Below are positions 17,906-26,524 of a stretch of 64,000 nucleotides of DNA, piece by piece (position 1 is the stretch's first letter; every line of letters starts with the position of its first letter). Origin of the DNA: PZPK01 sp965230795 (GTDB lineage Bacteria; Pseudomonadota; Gammaproteobacteria; Pseudomonadales; Oleiphilaceae). A program made the translations under genes and the position numbers. Below the pieces are notes generated by a model that saw only the letters and a program-made list of their open reading frames with translations, did not search any database and had not been told where the DNA came from. The stretch lies in assembly GCA_965230795.1 (NCBI GenBank), contig OZ246020.1, positions 2,170,001 to 2,234,000 on the forward strand. Direction: 5' to 3'.

Positions 17906-18255
17906 GAGTTTACCCTTATCTTTATATCAAGTTATGCCAGCTTGCTGCCGCAATTTGGCCTGAAGTGAACGCGCGAAAGTCACAGGAAATTCGCTCTGGC
18001 AGAAACATTTGGGTTGATAATGAGGTCGGATTCAGTTGAAGCCGAACGATTCAAGGCGAATCCTTTGACGCCTCACCCCTCACTGCCAGGGTCAAAATCA
18101 CGAATGAAGGGTAGGGGTTATCATGGACCTTGTCAATAGTCTATCGAACGCTTGTTTGAATTTTACAAATACTTGGTCTCGCCCTTGTATTCCTGCACAA
18201 AGGCCCGCATATTTCTGGTCCTGAAAAACACATAAAACAATCGGAGCACTATCTC
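17906..18255. other. 350-base intergenic region between divergent SCP2 gene and sohB
   Basis: I see no convincing gene here. It should hold the two divergent promoters, since the SCP2 gene and sohB point away from each other. A GGAGC ribosome site for sohB lies at 18243-18247. A TTGTCA at 18130-18135 could be a -35 element but lacks a good -10 at the right spacing. No terminator or clear inverted repeat was found. Confidence 0.5.
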
Positions 18256-19284
18256 GTGGAGTTCTTCTCGGAGTACGGCATTTTTCTCGCTAAATCAATC
18301 ACGGTCCTCGTTGTCATTTTATTCATTATCGCAGCCATCGGTTCTGCCGCTTCGCGTAATCGCAAGCAAGACGATAAAGAGCTTGTCGTCGATAAACTCA
18401 ATGACAAGTTGAATGACGCCAGAAAAGATCTGGAATCTTTTGTCCTGGGCAAACAGGCCCTTAAAGAGCAGCGTAAAAAAGAAAAAAAGGAAGAAAAAGC
18501 CGCAGCCAAGTCCTCCGAACAGAAACCAAAAACCTATGTTCTGGAATTTGATGGTGATATCAAGGCCAGCGCCGTAGAAACCCTGCGGGATGCAATCACC
18601 GCAATACTGACCATTGCTGATTCGAAAACCGATCAAATCGTAGTCAAGCTTGAAAGCCCAGGTGGTATGGTACACGGCTATGGTTTGGCCGCCGCACAAC
18701 TGGATCGAATCAAAAAGGCTGGATTTACCTTGACGGCCTGTGTCGATAAGGTGGCAGCGAGTGGCGGGTATATGATGGCTTGTGTAGCAGACCGAATTGT
18801 GGCGTCACCTTTTGCCATCATGGGATCTATTGGCGTTATTGCGCAACTGCCAAACTTTCATCGATTGCTAAAGAAGAATGACATCGACTTCGAGATGCTC
18901 ACCGCCGGTGAATACAAACGAACCTTAACCATGTTTGGCGAGAATACTGAAAAAGGCCGGCAAAAATTCCAAAGCGATCTGGAAGATACTCACGCCTTGT
19001 TCAAAGAATTTGTTTCTGAGCACCGTCCCGTCGTCAAAATTGATGAGGTAGCGAACGGTGATATCTGGTTTGGCAGGCGGGCTCTGGACGTCAACCTGGT
19101 TGATGAGCTTGCGACCTCTGATGAATATTTGCTCGAGCAATGTCGAGAGCGCGACGTTTACAGTGTCAAATACAAGGAAAAGCAAAGTCTTGCAGACAAG
19201 CTTGGAATGGCAGTGAGTCAGGGAGTCGCAAGAGCCATTGAAAAAACACTGTCAGAGCTCAATGTCAGTCGTGGTCTAAAGTAA
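18256..19284 (+). CDS. sohB: SohB family inner-membrane serine peptidase (S49)
   Basis: 342 residues from a GTG start with GGAGC eight bases upstream. An N-terminal membrane helix (about 10-30) is followed by a very basic and charged helix, then the S49 domain. The nucleophile Ser is in VAASGGYMMACVADRIVAS and the general-base Lys is in TAGEYKRTLTMFGEN, as in SohB/SppA. The family digests signal peptides or short membrane-associated peptides at the periplasmic face. The last 20 bases overlap the end of the convergent EamA transporter gene. Confidence 0.92.
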   Translation: MEFFSEYGIFLAKSITVLVVILFIIAAIGSAASRNRKQDDKELVVDKLNDKLNDARKDLESFVLGKQALKEQRKKEKKEEKAAAKSSEQKPKTYVLEFDGDIKASAVETLRDAITAILTIADSKTDQIVVKLESPGGMVHGYGLAAAQLDRIKKAGFTLTACVDKVAASGGYMMACVADRIVASPFAIMGSIGVIAQLPNFHRLLKKNDIDFEMLTAGEYKRTLTMFGENTEKGRQKFQSDLEDTHALFKEFVSEHRPVVKIDEVANGDIWFGRRALDVNLVDELATSDEYLLEQCRERDVYSVKYKEKQSLADKLGMAVSQGVARAIEKTLSELNVSRGLK

Positions 19285-20158
19285 TTGCTTTTGTACCCGG
19301 GGAGCGGCTGCGTACGCTCTCCGCAATGGCAGCGAGCAGGATAAATCCGCCACCCAATGCCGTGCTGAAACCAATCCCTTCCCCAAGCAATAGATAGGCA
19401 AACAGACAGGCATAAACCACCTGAAGGCTCACGATCATCGATACCGTTTTGGCAGAGCTGTGTTGCAAACCATAAGTCTTCTGGGTGTGCGGTACAGCCG
19501 TAAACAAGGTTCCCAGCAAAAACAGCAGCATCCAGTCGCTACCCGTAATACTTTGCGGAGTGACCGTCGCGAAAGGCAACAGCAGTGCGAAACTTACCAG
19601 GGCATGGTAAGTCATGATCGAAAACGCAGAATGATGGGCCAGGTATTTCGAAACAAGTACATTCCTTAAGGCCACCGCAAACGCGGAAAGCAGCCCAAAA
19701 CACACGCCTTCAGTGATCGGATTGTTGAGATCAAAGCTCGGCACCAGCAGATACACGCCAAGCAAAACCAGAAACGCCATACCGATATCAAATGTATCGA
19801 TATGCGTTCGCTTGATGAGTGGTTCCAGGAAAACGGTCATCACGGGAAACGTAAACATGGCGACAATGCCAACGGCGATGCTGGATACCTGCATGGCATG
19901 GAAGTAGGCACTCCAGTGGACCGTAAACAGGGCGCTGCAAAACAGCAGCAGGCAAAGCTCGGCAGGCTTCCGAAAAACCAGCTTCTGTTTAATACCGAGC
20001 GTAATGGCAAGCAATAGCACACCACAAATCAAGGTACGATAGGCGATGATGTCCAGAGCAGAGAATTCGAGCAGTTTGGAAAACTGCGCCGTGCCACCCA
20101 GGAGCAGCGCAGCGACATGCAGGTGAATGAGAATGGTCGTTTTATTGGGCGCTGACAT
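19265..20158 (-). CDS. EamA/DMT superfamily membrane transporter
   Basis: 297 residues with about ten hydrophobic segments arranged as two EamA repeats. I placed the start at 20158 (MSAPNKTTILIHLH); in-frame codons further upstream would run into the preceding gene and add a hydrophilic tail. Family members export amino acids, nucleosides or other metabolites; substrate unknown. The start overlaps the end of the ychJ-like gene by 17 bases, which implies translational coupling. The 3' end overlaps sohB by 20 bases in convergent orientation. Confidence 0.85.
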   Translation of the reverse strand: MSAPNKTTILIHLHVAALLLGGTAQFSKLLEFSALDIIAYRTLICGVLLLAITLGIKQKLVFRKPAELCLLLFCSALFTVHWSAYFHAMQVSSIAVGIVAMFTFPVMTVFLEPLIKRTHIDTFDIGMAFLVLLGVYLLVPSFDLNNPITEGVCFGLLSAFAVALRNVLVSKYLAHHSAFSIMTYHALVSFALLLPFATVTPQSITGSDWMLLFLLGTLFTAVPHTQKTYGLQHSSAKTVSMIVSLQVVYACLFAYLLLGEGIGFSTALGGGFILLAAIAESVRSRSPGTKAITLDHD

Positions 20159-20534
20159 AGACCCAGCGTCCCTGTTCCCGGGAAAAGTAGCTGCGTTCCT
20201 CGAGTCGATACGCCTTACCGCCGAGTTTATAGCGAGCGACAAATTCGACCCAGCCTTCATTGTCTTGAAGCTGTCCCATTTCGCTTGATTTAATTTTTAA
20301 ACCAAGCCATTTGCTCTTTGTATCGGTACTTATCTCAGCGGGACGAGTGTGGGCGGCCCAGCTGTATAGCAAATAGTCAGTCTCGTTGAGCACATAGGCT
20401 GTATAGCGCGATCGCATCAGGGCTTCTGCCGTGTCTGCAAAACGCTCACGCTTGATAATCGGGCGGCAGCAGATCTCCAGTTCCTTACCCGACCCACAAG
20501 GACATAAGGGAGCCAGGTCTTGAGGCTTGGACAT
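20142..20534 (-). CDS. ychJ: YchJ family protein (UPF0225, SEC-C-like zinc motif)
   Basis: 130 residues. The N-terminal metal-binding motif CPCGSGKELEICCRP is followed by the conserved EALMRSRYTAYVLNETDYLL, which is diagnostic for YchJ-type proteins. The remaining domain has the NTF2-like pattern found in this family (WVEFVARYKLGGKAYRLEE). Biochemical role unknown. The gene starts on the base where the antiporter gene ends and overlaps the EamA gene, so the three form a tight minus-strand operon. Confidence 0.9.
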   Translation of the reverse strand: MSKPQDLAPLCPCGSGKELEICCRPIIKRERFADTAEALMRSRYTAYVLNETDYLLYSWAAHTRPAEISTDTKSKWLGLKIKSSEMGQLQDNEGWVEFVARYKLGGKAYRLEERSYFSREQGRWVYVSAQ

Positions 20535-21721
20535 TAATCTCGCCTCAGTCGGTCGCTAATGGCAATCGGGCTTGGGTAGCGGAATATCACCAAATAGGAG
20601 TTCAGAATAAAGGTGAGTATGGCCGTTGCCTGAATCAGGTGGGAGGCTTCGTTACCAATCAACATAGAGGCAGTGGCCAGATAAGCAATCAGCAGGGAGA
20701 ATTCACTGATCTGTCCCAGGCGAAAGCCCACTTCCCATGCGGTGTCATCGCTCTCCTTAACGGAGCGTAGCAGATAACGGAAAACCACAGGCTTGATAGC
20801 GATGATTAACAGCGCCAACAGGCAAGCTGGCAAGATGACGTCACCGAGCAGGCTCAGGTCGAAAGCGGCCCCCAGGGAAAAGAAAAACAGGACCAGAAAG
20901 AAATCCCGCAGTGGTTTCAGGTGCTCGGCGATATATTGAGAGATGGGGCTGGTGGCGATGCTGATTCCCGCTACAAATGCGCCAATCTCAAGGGATAAAC
21001 CCATGAATTTGGCCAGTTCGGCAATACCCAGGCACCAACCGATGGCGAGCAAGAAAATGTATTCATGAAACCGGTCGAATTGTGCAATCAGTTTAATCAC
21101 CACATGTTTCACGGCAAAGAAAACCAACCAGAGAAGCAATGGAAGCGTTAACATGGTTCGAACCAGTTCAAACCAGTCCGAGTCGACCGTTTCGGATCCG
21201 CTGCTTCCCAGTAGCAAAAGGACAATGATGGCTATTAAATCCTGGAGTAATAAAAGCCCCACCACCAGCTCACCGGTATGGCGGTGATGCAGTACGGTGG
21301 TAGGTAGGAGTTTGATTCCGATAATCGTACTGGAGAACATCATGGCCGCACCGATTATCATGGCTTCGGTATGGCTGTAATCAAACAGGATGCCGATGCC
21401 ATATCCCACCAGGGCGAAGATCAAAGAGCTGAGTAGCGCCACCAACGTGGCTTTGCGTAGCATGTGCATCAGACTTGAGGGCTGCATGTCCAGGCCGAGC
21501 AGGAAGAGCAGAAAGATGATGCCGATTTCCGAAATATCGGAAAGTAGCTTGGCATCAGACACGTAGTGCAGTCCATAGGGCCCGATAATAGCGCCCAAAA
21601 CAATATAGGCCAGAATGATTGGTTGACGGGTGTAGAGTACGAAAGAAGCAAGAATTGCAGCGCCGGAAAATATCAGAAAAAAGGAATTTACGATCGATAG
21701 TTCTTCCATAGCGCACAGCAT
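20534..21721 (-). CDS. CPA2-type cation:proton antiporter (Kef-like, without TrkA domains)
   Basis: 395 residues with 12 or so membrane segments. Recognisable stretches are IILAYIVLGAIIGPYGLHYV (N-terminal helix pair), IIFLLFLLGLDMQPSSL and VVGLLLLQDLIAIIVLLLL, the last containing the QD pair of the ion-binding unwound region in CPA2 exchangers. The RCK/TrkA-N regulatory domain of KefB/KefC is absent, so the protein is membrane domain only. A second ATG four codons on (21709, MEELS) is an equally good start. It is first in a three-gene operon with the ychJ-like and EamA genes. Confidence 0.87.
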   Translation of the reverse strand: MLCAMEELSIVNSFFLIFSGAAILASFVLYTRQPIILAYIVLGAIIGPYGLHYVSDAKLLSDISEIGIIFLLFLLGLDMQPSSLMHMLRKATLVALLSSLIFALVGYGIGILFDYSHTEAMIIGAAMMFSSTIIGIKLLPTTVLHHRHTGELVVGLLLLQDLIAIIVLLLLGSSGSETVDSDWFELVRTMLTLPLLLWLVFFAVKHVVIKLIAQFDRFHEYIFLLAIGWCLGIAELAKFMGLSLEIGAFVAGISIATSPISQYIAEHLKPLRDFFLVLFFFSLGAAFDLSLLGDVILPACLLALLIIAIKPVVFRYLLRSVKESDDTAWEVGFRLGQISEFSLLIAYLATASMLIGNEASHLIQATAILTFILNSYLVIFRYPSPIAISDRLRRD

Positions 21722-22017
21722 CCGGTCGGTTCAAAACGGCTCAGTATAGAAAGGGCATGGGGCGATGTGAAGGGCTGAGATGCTTTGAATTGAAATGCTT
21801 TTGACCATATTCGCCGGGACGCGCGCATTGTTCGTTACGTCAGCCTGTTGATAGCCATTGGCGGCGCTGAGTAAACAGAAATTCCAGGTATATATTTGGA
21901 TCAGAGCTTGCCAAGAATTAATCCTACGCTTTTCAAATAATCGTGTCCGAGCGATGTTTCGTATCTGGCGGCTGTGTTACTCTTTGTGATCGCAATTTGT
22001 TTGAAATACGCTGTTCC

Positions 22018-23991
22018 ATGTCGAAAGATAAAAAGCGCTTCGTCGATCTCCCCAAAATCAGAAAAAACACCTGGACGGTGCTGAAAGGCGCGGGTGAACT
22101 GGCGTCAAGCAGTGCCTCTTTGCCTAAGGCGTTTACACCGATCGTACGTCTCCTGATTTCTGATCGACAGATAGAGCAGGCGGAACTGGCAAATGAGCTT
22201 GATGTATTGTTCGAACAGCTCTATGAGCACCCGATTTCCGAACATTCAAGAGCGCTAACGGCCTATCTCCGGCGTTATCGATTTATTCCTAACGAAGAAT
22301 CCACGGAAAACCTGATTCGCTATCTGGTCAAGCAGACCGTATTGCGAAGCCCGGTCGATATTCCTGAAATAGTCATTGACGAATTCTGGAACTTTTTCCA
22401 GGAACTGATTGAATCCCCAGAGCTGAAGGGACTGGTTGAGCTCAATCTGGACATTGTGCGTTCGGTATTGAGAACCTACGAGCCTTTGCTTGTTGAGATC
22501 ATCAACAACATCAAGTACATCCGCAAGATTAACCAAAAAACCCTGGCGGAAATCGTACAGAAAGTGCAGATTCTTCGCAGTGATCTGCAGATTCTGAAGC
22601 GTCAGATCAAAGCGATTCGCTACATCAAGCCCTTCTTGCAGACCGACCCCAAAGATTTCAAAACACAGGCCGAAATCGTGGCGCAAATGGTGCGCGAATT
22701 CGGGCCTTTGTTCATCAAGATGGCTCAGGTTGCTGCAGCCAACTCGGATTTTCTGCCGGAGGAAATCTCCAAGGAATTAAAGGTCTTTCAGGAAGACGTC
22801 GAGCCCATGTCAGCTGCCGAGGTCCATCAGGCCTTTATGGAAGATTATGGTCAACGACCAGAGGCCATGTATTTCGGATTTGATGTCGATTCGCCTATCA
22901 AGTCGGGTTCAATCGGTTCGGTTTTCGTTGCCAAGAAGCCGGTGCAAAGGGGTAAGCGTGAAATCCTGATCCCGGTCGTCGTCAAAGTGGCACGTCATAA
23001 CCTGGAACGGGAATTCGCCATGGGGTCGCTTGCCATCGAATTGATGTTGATCAGCAGCCAGTATTGGGCACCGCATTCCAAGTTGCGACCCTTCTTGTCG
23101 GCAATGTCAGAGCAAATCAAGGAGTTCACGAAAGGCTTTGAGCAGGAACTCGATTTCAATCGGGAAGCCGAGATACAAAGACGCTTTTTTGAGCGCTCGT
23201 TGGGCTCGCCTGTGTGGTATGTGCCGAGGCTCTACGGCGGTAGTGGGCGAATCCTGGAAATGGAATATCTGCAGGATGCCACAGCGATTAATCACGCCCT
23301 GGCGATCCGAGTAGGTAAAGATCGCAAACGTTACCAGCGCAAGCTGGCTGAAAACTTCATGTATACCATGTTGGAACATCTGGTGATTCATCAGGAGTTT
23401 CATGGCGATCTGCATCCGGGAAATGTCATGGTGGATCGGGATGCGCGTCTGTTCCTGATCGACTGGGGCAATGCCGTGGACATGCGTGGCAAGTGGGCTC
23501 TGCTCGGGCAATATATCAAAGCTGTATTCAGTGGTGATGTGGCGCAGTTAACGACCACATTGATCAATATGAGTACGCACCCTGAGATTAACCTCAAACG
23601 TTACGATGAAATTTACTCCGCATTGGATGAGACCCTGAAGAAAAAAGACGTCACACCGCTAGGCAAGGATTTTGCGCTACAACTTTATCGTGAGGGTAAG
23701 GGCGGAATCCGGGCACGTTTACAGGCCGCTTTGCATCTGATGTCCAATACCTACCAGCTCGGCGTTACCATCAATAGTGACTACCTGCACCTGTCTCGTT
23801 CCCTGTTTGCCATGGCGGGCACTTACAATAACCTCTATCAGGATTTGTCAGGCTGGATGATGGCCGGCGATGCGGTCAAGGATATCGCGCTGTTTCCATT
23901 GCGCTATGCCATCAATCGATTCAGTGCGCCCACGATTTCTCCCAACGCCCTCGATGCACCGGATCAACCTCAGCAACTCGCCTTGATCTAG
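22018..23991 (+). CDS. ABC1/UbiB/AarF family atypical kinase
   Basis: 657 residues from the ATG at 22018 (MSKDKKRFVD). The family KxGQ motif appears as KMAQ at about 234, inside FGPLFIKMAQVAAANSDFLP. Nucleotide-loop region KSGSIGSVFVAKK lies at about 293-305, catalytic loop FHGDLHPGNVMVD at about 461-473, and LFLIDWGNAVD (DWG for the DFG metal-binding Asp) near 480. About 220 helical residues precede the kinase core, longer than in UbiB. UbiB/COQ8 proteins support ubiquinone synthesis; the changed motifs and lack of ubiE/ubiJ neighbours make this more likely a paralogue of unknown target. Confidence 0.82.
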   Translation: MSKDKKRFVDLPKIRKNTWTVLKGAGELASSSASLPKAFTPIVRLLISDRQIEQAELANELDVLFEQLYEHPISEHSRALTAYLRRYRFIPNEESTENLIRYLVKQTVLRSPVDIPEIVIDEFWNFFQELIESPELKGLVELNLDIVRSVLRTYEPLLVEIINNIKYIRKINQKTLAEIVQKVQILRSDLQILKRQIKAIRYIKPFLQTDPKDFKTQAEIVAQMVREFGPLFIKMAQVAAANSDFLPEEISKELKVFQEDVEPMSAAEVHQAFMEDYGQRPEAMYFGFDVDSPIKSGSIGSVFVAKKPVQRGKREILIPVVVKVARHNLEREFAMGSLAIELMLISSQYWAPHSKLRPFLSAMSEQIKEFTKGFEQELDFNREAEIQRRFFERSLGSPVWYVPRLYGGSGRILEMEYLQDATAINHALAIRVGKDRKRYQRKLAENFMYTMLEHLVIHQEFHGDLHPGNVMVDRDARLFLIDWGNAVDMRGKWALLGQYIKAVFSGDVAQLTTTLINMSTHPEINLKRYDEIYSALDETLKKKDVTPLGKDFALQLYREGKGGIRARLQAALHLMSNTYQLGVTINSDYLHLSRSLFAMAGTYNNLYQDLSGWMMAGDAVKDIALFPLRYAINRFSAPTISPNALDAPDQPQQLALI

Positions 23992-24001
23992 GTTCATTGG
24001 C

Positions 24002-24700
24002 GTGTCTGACGAAGTAAAGAGCTTGCTCAGTACCGACCACTTTGTTGTCGTTCACAAACCCGCGAATGTTTGCTTTCATGATGAGCCCGGTGCGCAGGGT
24101 TTCGTGTCGATTGTCAGGGAACAATTGGGTTCAGGCCATTATCCGGTCCATCGACTGGATCGAATGACTTCGGGACTGATGTTGTTTGCACGAACAGAAG
24201 ATGCCAACAGTAAACTGTCCAAGTTGTTTGCCCGGCGCCAGATTGAAAAATATTATCTCGCCGTGTCGGCGCAAAAACCGAAGAAAAAACAGGGGCGCAT
24301 AAAAGGTGATATGTGCAAAGCCCGTCAGGGTAGTTATAAGCTGCTTCCGGGAGAAGGGCAGAAACCTGCCATAACTTATTTCTTTTCCCGCCGCTGGCAA
24401 GACGGGGAGCAAGGATACACAGGCTTTTTGCTAAAACCGTTAACTGGCAAGACCCATCAGCTCAGGGTAGCCCTCAAGGCAATGGCCAGTCCCATCCTGG
24501 GTGATAAAAGGTATGGTGGTGCGAATGCCGATCGCGGCTACTTACATGCGTTCAGCCTGCGTTTCAGGTTTGACGACAGGCTGTATGAGATCATCGACGA
24601 AGAGTTTTCTGGAGGCTTGTTCAAGTCCCTGCAACAGCAGGATTTTTATCTCGAATGGTGTCGCCCGGAAAGCTTGCCGTGGCCCAAAGGCGCAAGATAA
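24002..24700 (+). CDS. RluA family RNA pseudouridine synthase
   Basis: 232 residues from a GTG start 10 bases after the kinase gene. The catalytic motif HRLDRMTSGLMLFART contains the conserved Asp; KYYLAVSAQKP and LKPLTGKTHQLRVALKAM follow in the family order. There is no N-terminal S4 domain. It resembles the short RluA-like family annotated near TIGR01621. It would isomerise uridine in rRNA or tRNA; the target cannot be told from sequence. Probably cotranscribed with the upstream kinase gene. Confidence 0.87.
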   Translation: MSDEVKSLLSTDHFVVVHKPANVCFHDEPGAQGFVSIVREQLGSGHYPVHRLDRMTSGLMLFARTEDANSKLSKLFARRQIEKYYLAVSAQKPKKKQGRIKGDMCKARQGSYKLLPGEGQKPAITYFFSRRWQDGEQGYTGFLLKPLTGKTHQLRVALKAMASPILGDKRYGGANADRGYLHAFSLRFRFDDRLYEIIDEEFSGGLFKSLQQQDFYLEWCRPESLPWPKGAR

Positions 24701-24731
24701 GCGCTAGGCTTAATGCTGCCTGAATCAAATC

Positions 24732-26516
24732 TTATTTTCCCAGAACCTTCCCTTCACGACGCTTATCTGCTGCCCCAATGTATTCGACAGAACCATCGTC
24801 CAGGTAATGGATGGAGACGCCGTGGAGCCCTGAATTCAGGTCACGCAGTTTGACTTCGTGTCCCAAAGATTTCAGTTGCTTTGCCAATGTATCGGTCTCC
24901 GCACCGGGTTCCAAGTCCAGGCTGCCAAAGCGTTTGACTATGTGGGGGCGATCGAAGGCTTCCTGTAACGGGATTTTCCACTGAATAAGCCGAATCAGTG
25001 TATTGGCAACATAGTTGATGATGCGCGAACCTCCTGGCGAACCCAGTGCATACCGGGGCTTACCATCCTTGAAAACGATAGTGGGTGCCATGGATGAGCG
25101 GGGACGCTTTCCAGGCTCGACCCGGTTTGCGATCAGAGCGCCATCGTGTTCCTGTCGGAATGAGAAATCAGTAAGCTCATTGTTGAGCAAGAACCCGTGC
25201 GCCATCAGGCGCGATCCAAAACCGTTTTCTATGGTTGTTGTCATGGAAACGATGTTTCCGGCTTTGTCGATGATGACGAAATGGGAGGTGGATGCTTGGG
25301 AAATATCGATACCCGCTCCCCTTGACGTCGTTTCAAGTCCCTTTGGTTTTCCGGGAGTTGCAGATGCCATGGCATGTGACGGATCAATCAGACTGGTTCG
25401 CGTGCGCAGATAATTTGGCGCCAGCAGACCCGAGGGTGGTGGATAAAAGTCAGGATCGGCCAGATAGATTCCTCTGTCTGCGAAGGCCAGGCGCGCCGCT
25501 TCAGAAATAATATGCCAGCTTTCAGCGCTTTCTTCAGGTAATTCAAAATGTGTGCTGATTCCAAGAATTTGAGCAACGCTGATAGCACCCGAGCTGGGAG
25601 GTCCCATTCCACACACTTTATGTCCTTGGAAGTCGCTGCACACAGGCGCGCGTTCAATGACTCGATAGTTCGCAAAATCCTCAAGACTGAGATAGCCGGC
25701 ATTGGAAGCGCTTTGCACCTTGTCGATGATTTGCTGCGCAAATGTCTCTGAATAGAAGTAATTACCACCATGTTTCGCCAGCTTTAACAGCGTGTCGGCA
25801 TAGTCAGGGTTGCTTAAGTACTGGCCTGGTTCAAGGGCTTTCCCGCTCGGAAAGAAATATCGATAGGTGTCGGGATCACTAGCCAGTCGTTGCTGATCTC
25901 GACCCACAGCGGCCGCGAGACGGGGTGTCACCTTGAAACCGCTGCGTGCGGTTTCGCTTGCGGGTGTCAGCAAACTTTCCCAGGATTTTGATCCGAAACG
26001 CTGATGCGTCTCCCATAGCAACTTTACCGTTCCGGGCGTACCGACAGAACGTCCGCCTACAACCGCATCAAAGAAGGCCATTGGAGTTTGGTCAGCCTGG
26101 ATAAACAAATCGTTCGGCGCGTTTATGGGAGCGGTTTCGCGACCGTCAAAACTGAATAGTTGCTTCGAGGAGGCATCGTAATAGAGCAGGAAAGCACCAC
26201 CTCCCGGACCCGACGATTGCGGTTCCACCAAACCCAGCATAAATTGAACGGCGACCATGGCGTCAATGGCATTACCCCCGTCGTTCAGAACCTGGTATCC
26301 CACCTCCGAGGCGAGAGGGTGGGCGCTGGTAACGATAAATTCCTTCGCCGTATAGGCCTGATTCTGACTAAGGGCATGAGTGCTTTCAGGGGCGAAGGCA
26401 TCGCTGGCCTGAGAAATAACTGGATCAGGCGTGCTGATGCTTCCGCAAGCGTTCAGGAGAAGCGTGGACAGGGCGACAGTTAGCGGGAAAATACGCAGGA
26501 AGCCTTGTTTAGTCAT
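24732..26516 (-). CDS. ggt: Gamma-glutamyltransferase, predicted lipoprotein
   Basis: 594 residues. The N-terminus ends in a lipobox (LLLNACGS), so the proenzyme is probably membrane-anchored. The autocleavage site and nucleophilic Thr are in QASTSHFVIIDKAGNIVSMT, and the small-subunit loop ALGSPGGSRI is present. The enzyme cleaves the gamma-glutamyl bond of glutathione and related peptides in the periplasm. It begins only 8 bases after aacS, so it may be transcribed with the leucine catabolic operon, which is not a functional pairing I would expect. Confidence 0.93.
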   Translation of the reverse strand: MTKQGFLRIFPLTVALSTLLLNACGSISTPDPVISQASDAFAPESTHALSQNQAYTAKEFIVTSAHPLASEVGYQVLNDGGNAIDAMVAVQFMLGLVEPQSSGPGGGAFLLYYDASSKQLFSFDGRETAPINAPNDLFIQADQTPMAFFDAVVGGRSVGTPGTVKLLWETHQRFGSKSWESLLTPASETARSGFKVTPRLAAAVGRDQQRLASDPDTYRYFFPSGKALEPGQYLSNPDYADTLLKLAKHGGNYFYSETFAQQIIDKVQSASNAGYLSLEDFANYRVIERAPVCSDFQGHKVCGMGPPSSGAISVAQILGISTHFELPEESAESWHIISEAARLAFADRGIYLADPDFYPPPSGLLAPNYLRTRTSLIDPSHAMASATPGKPKGLETTSRGAGIDISQASTSHFVIIDKAGNIVSMTTTIENGFGSRLMAHGFLLNNELTDFSFRQEHDGALIANRVEPGKRPRSSMAPTIVFKDGKPRYALGSPGGSRIINYVANTLIRLIQWKIPLQEAFDRPHIVKRFGSLDLEPGAETDTLAKQLKSLGHEVKLRDLNSGLHGVSIHYLDDGSVEYIGAADKRREGKVLGK

Positions 26517-26524
26517 GGTCGATG

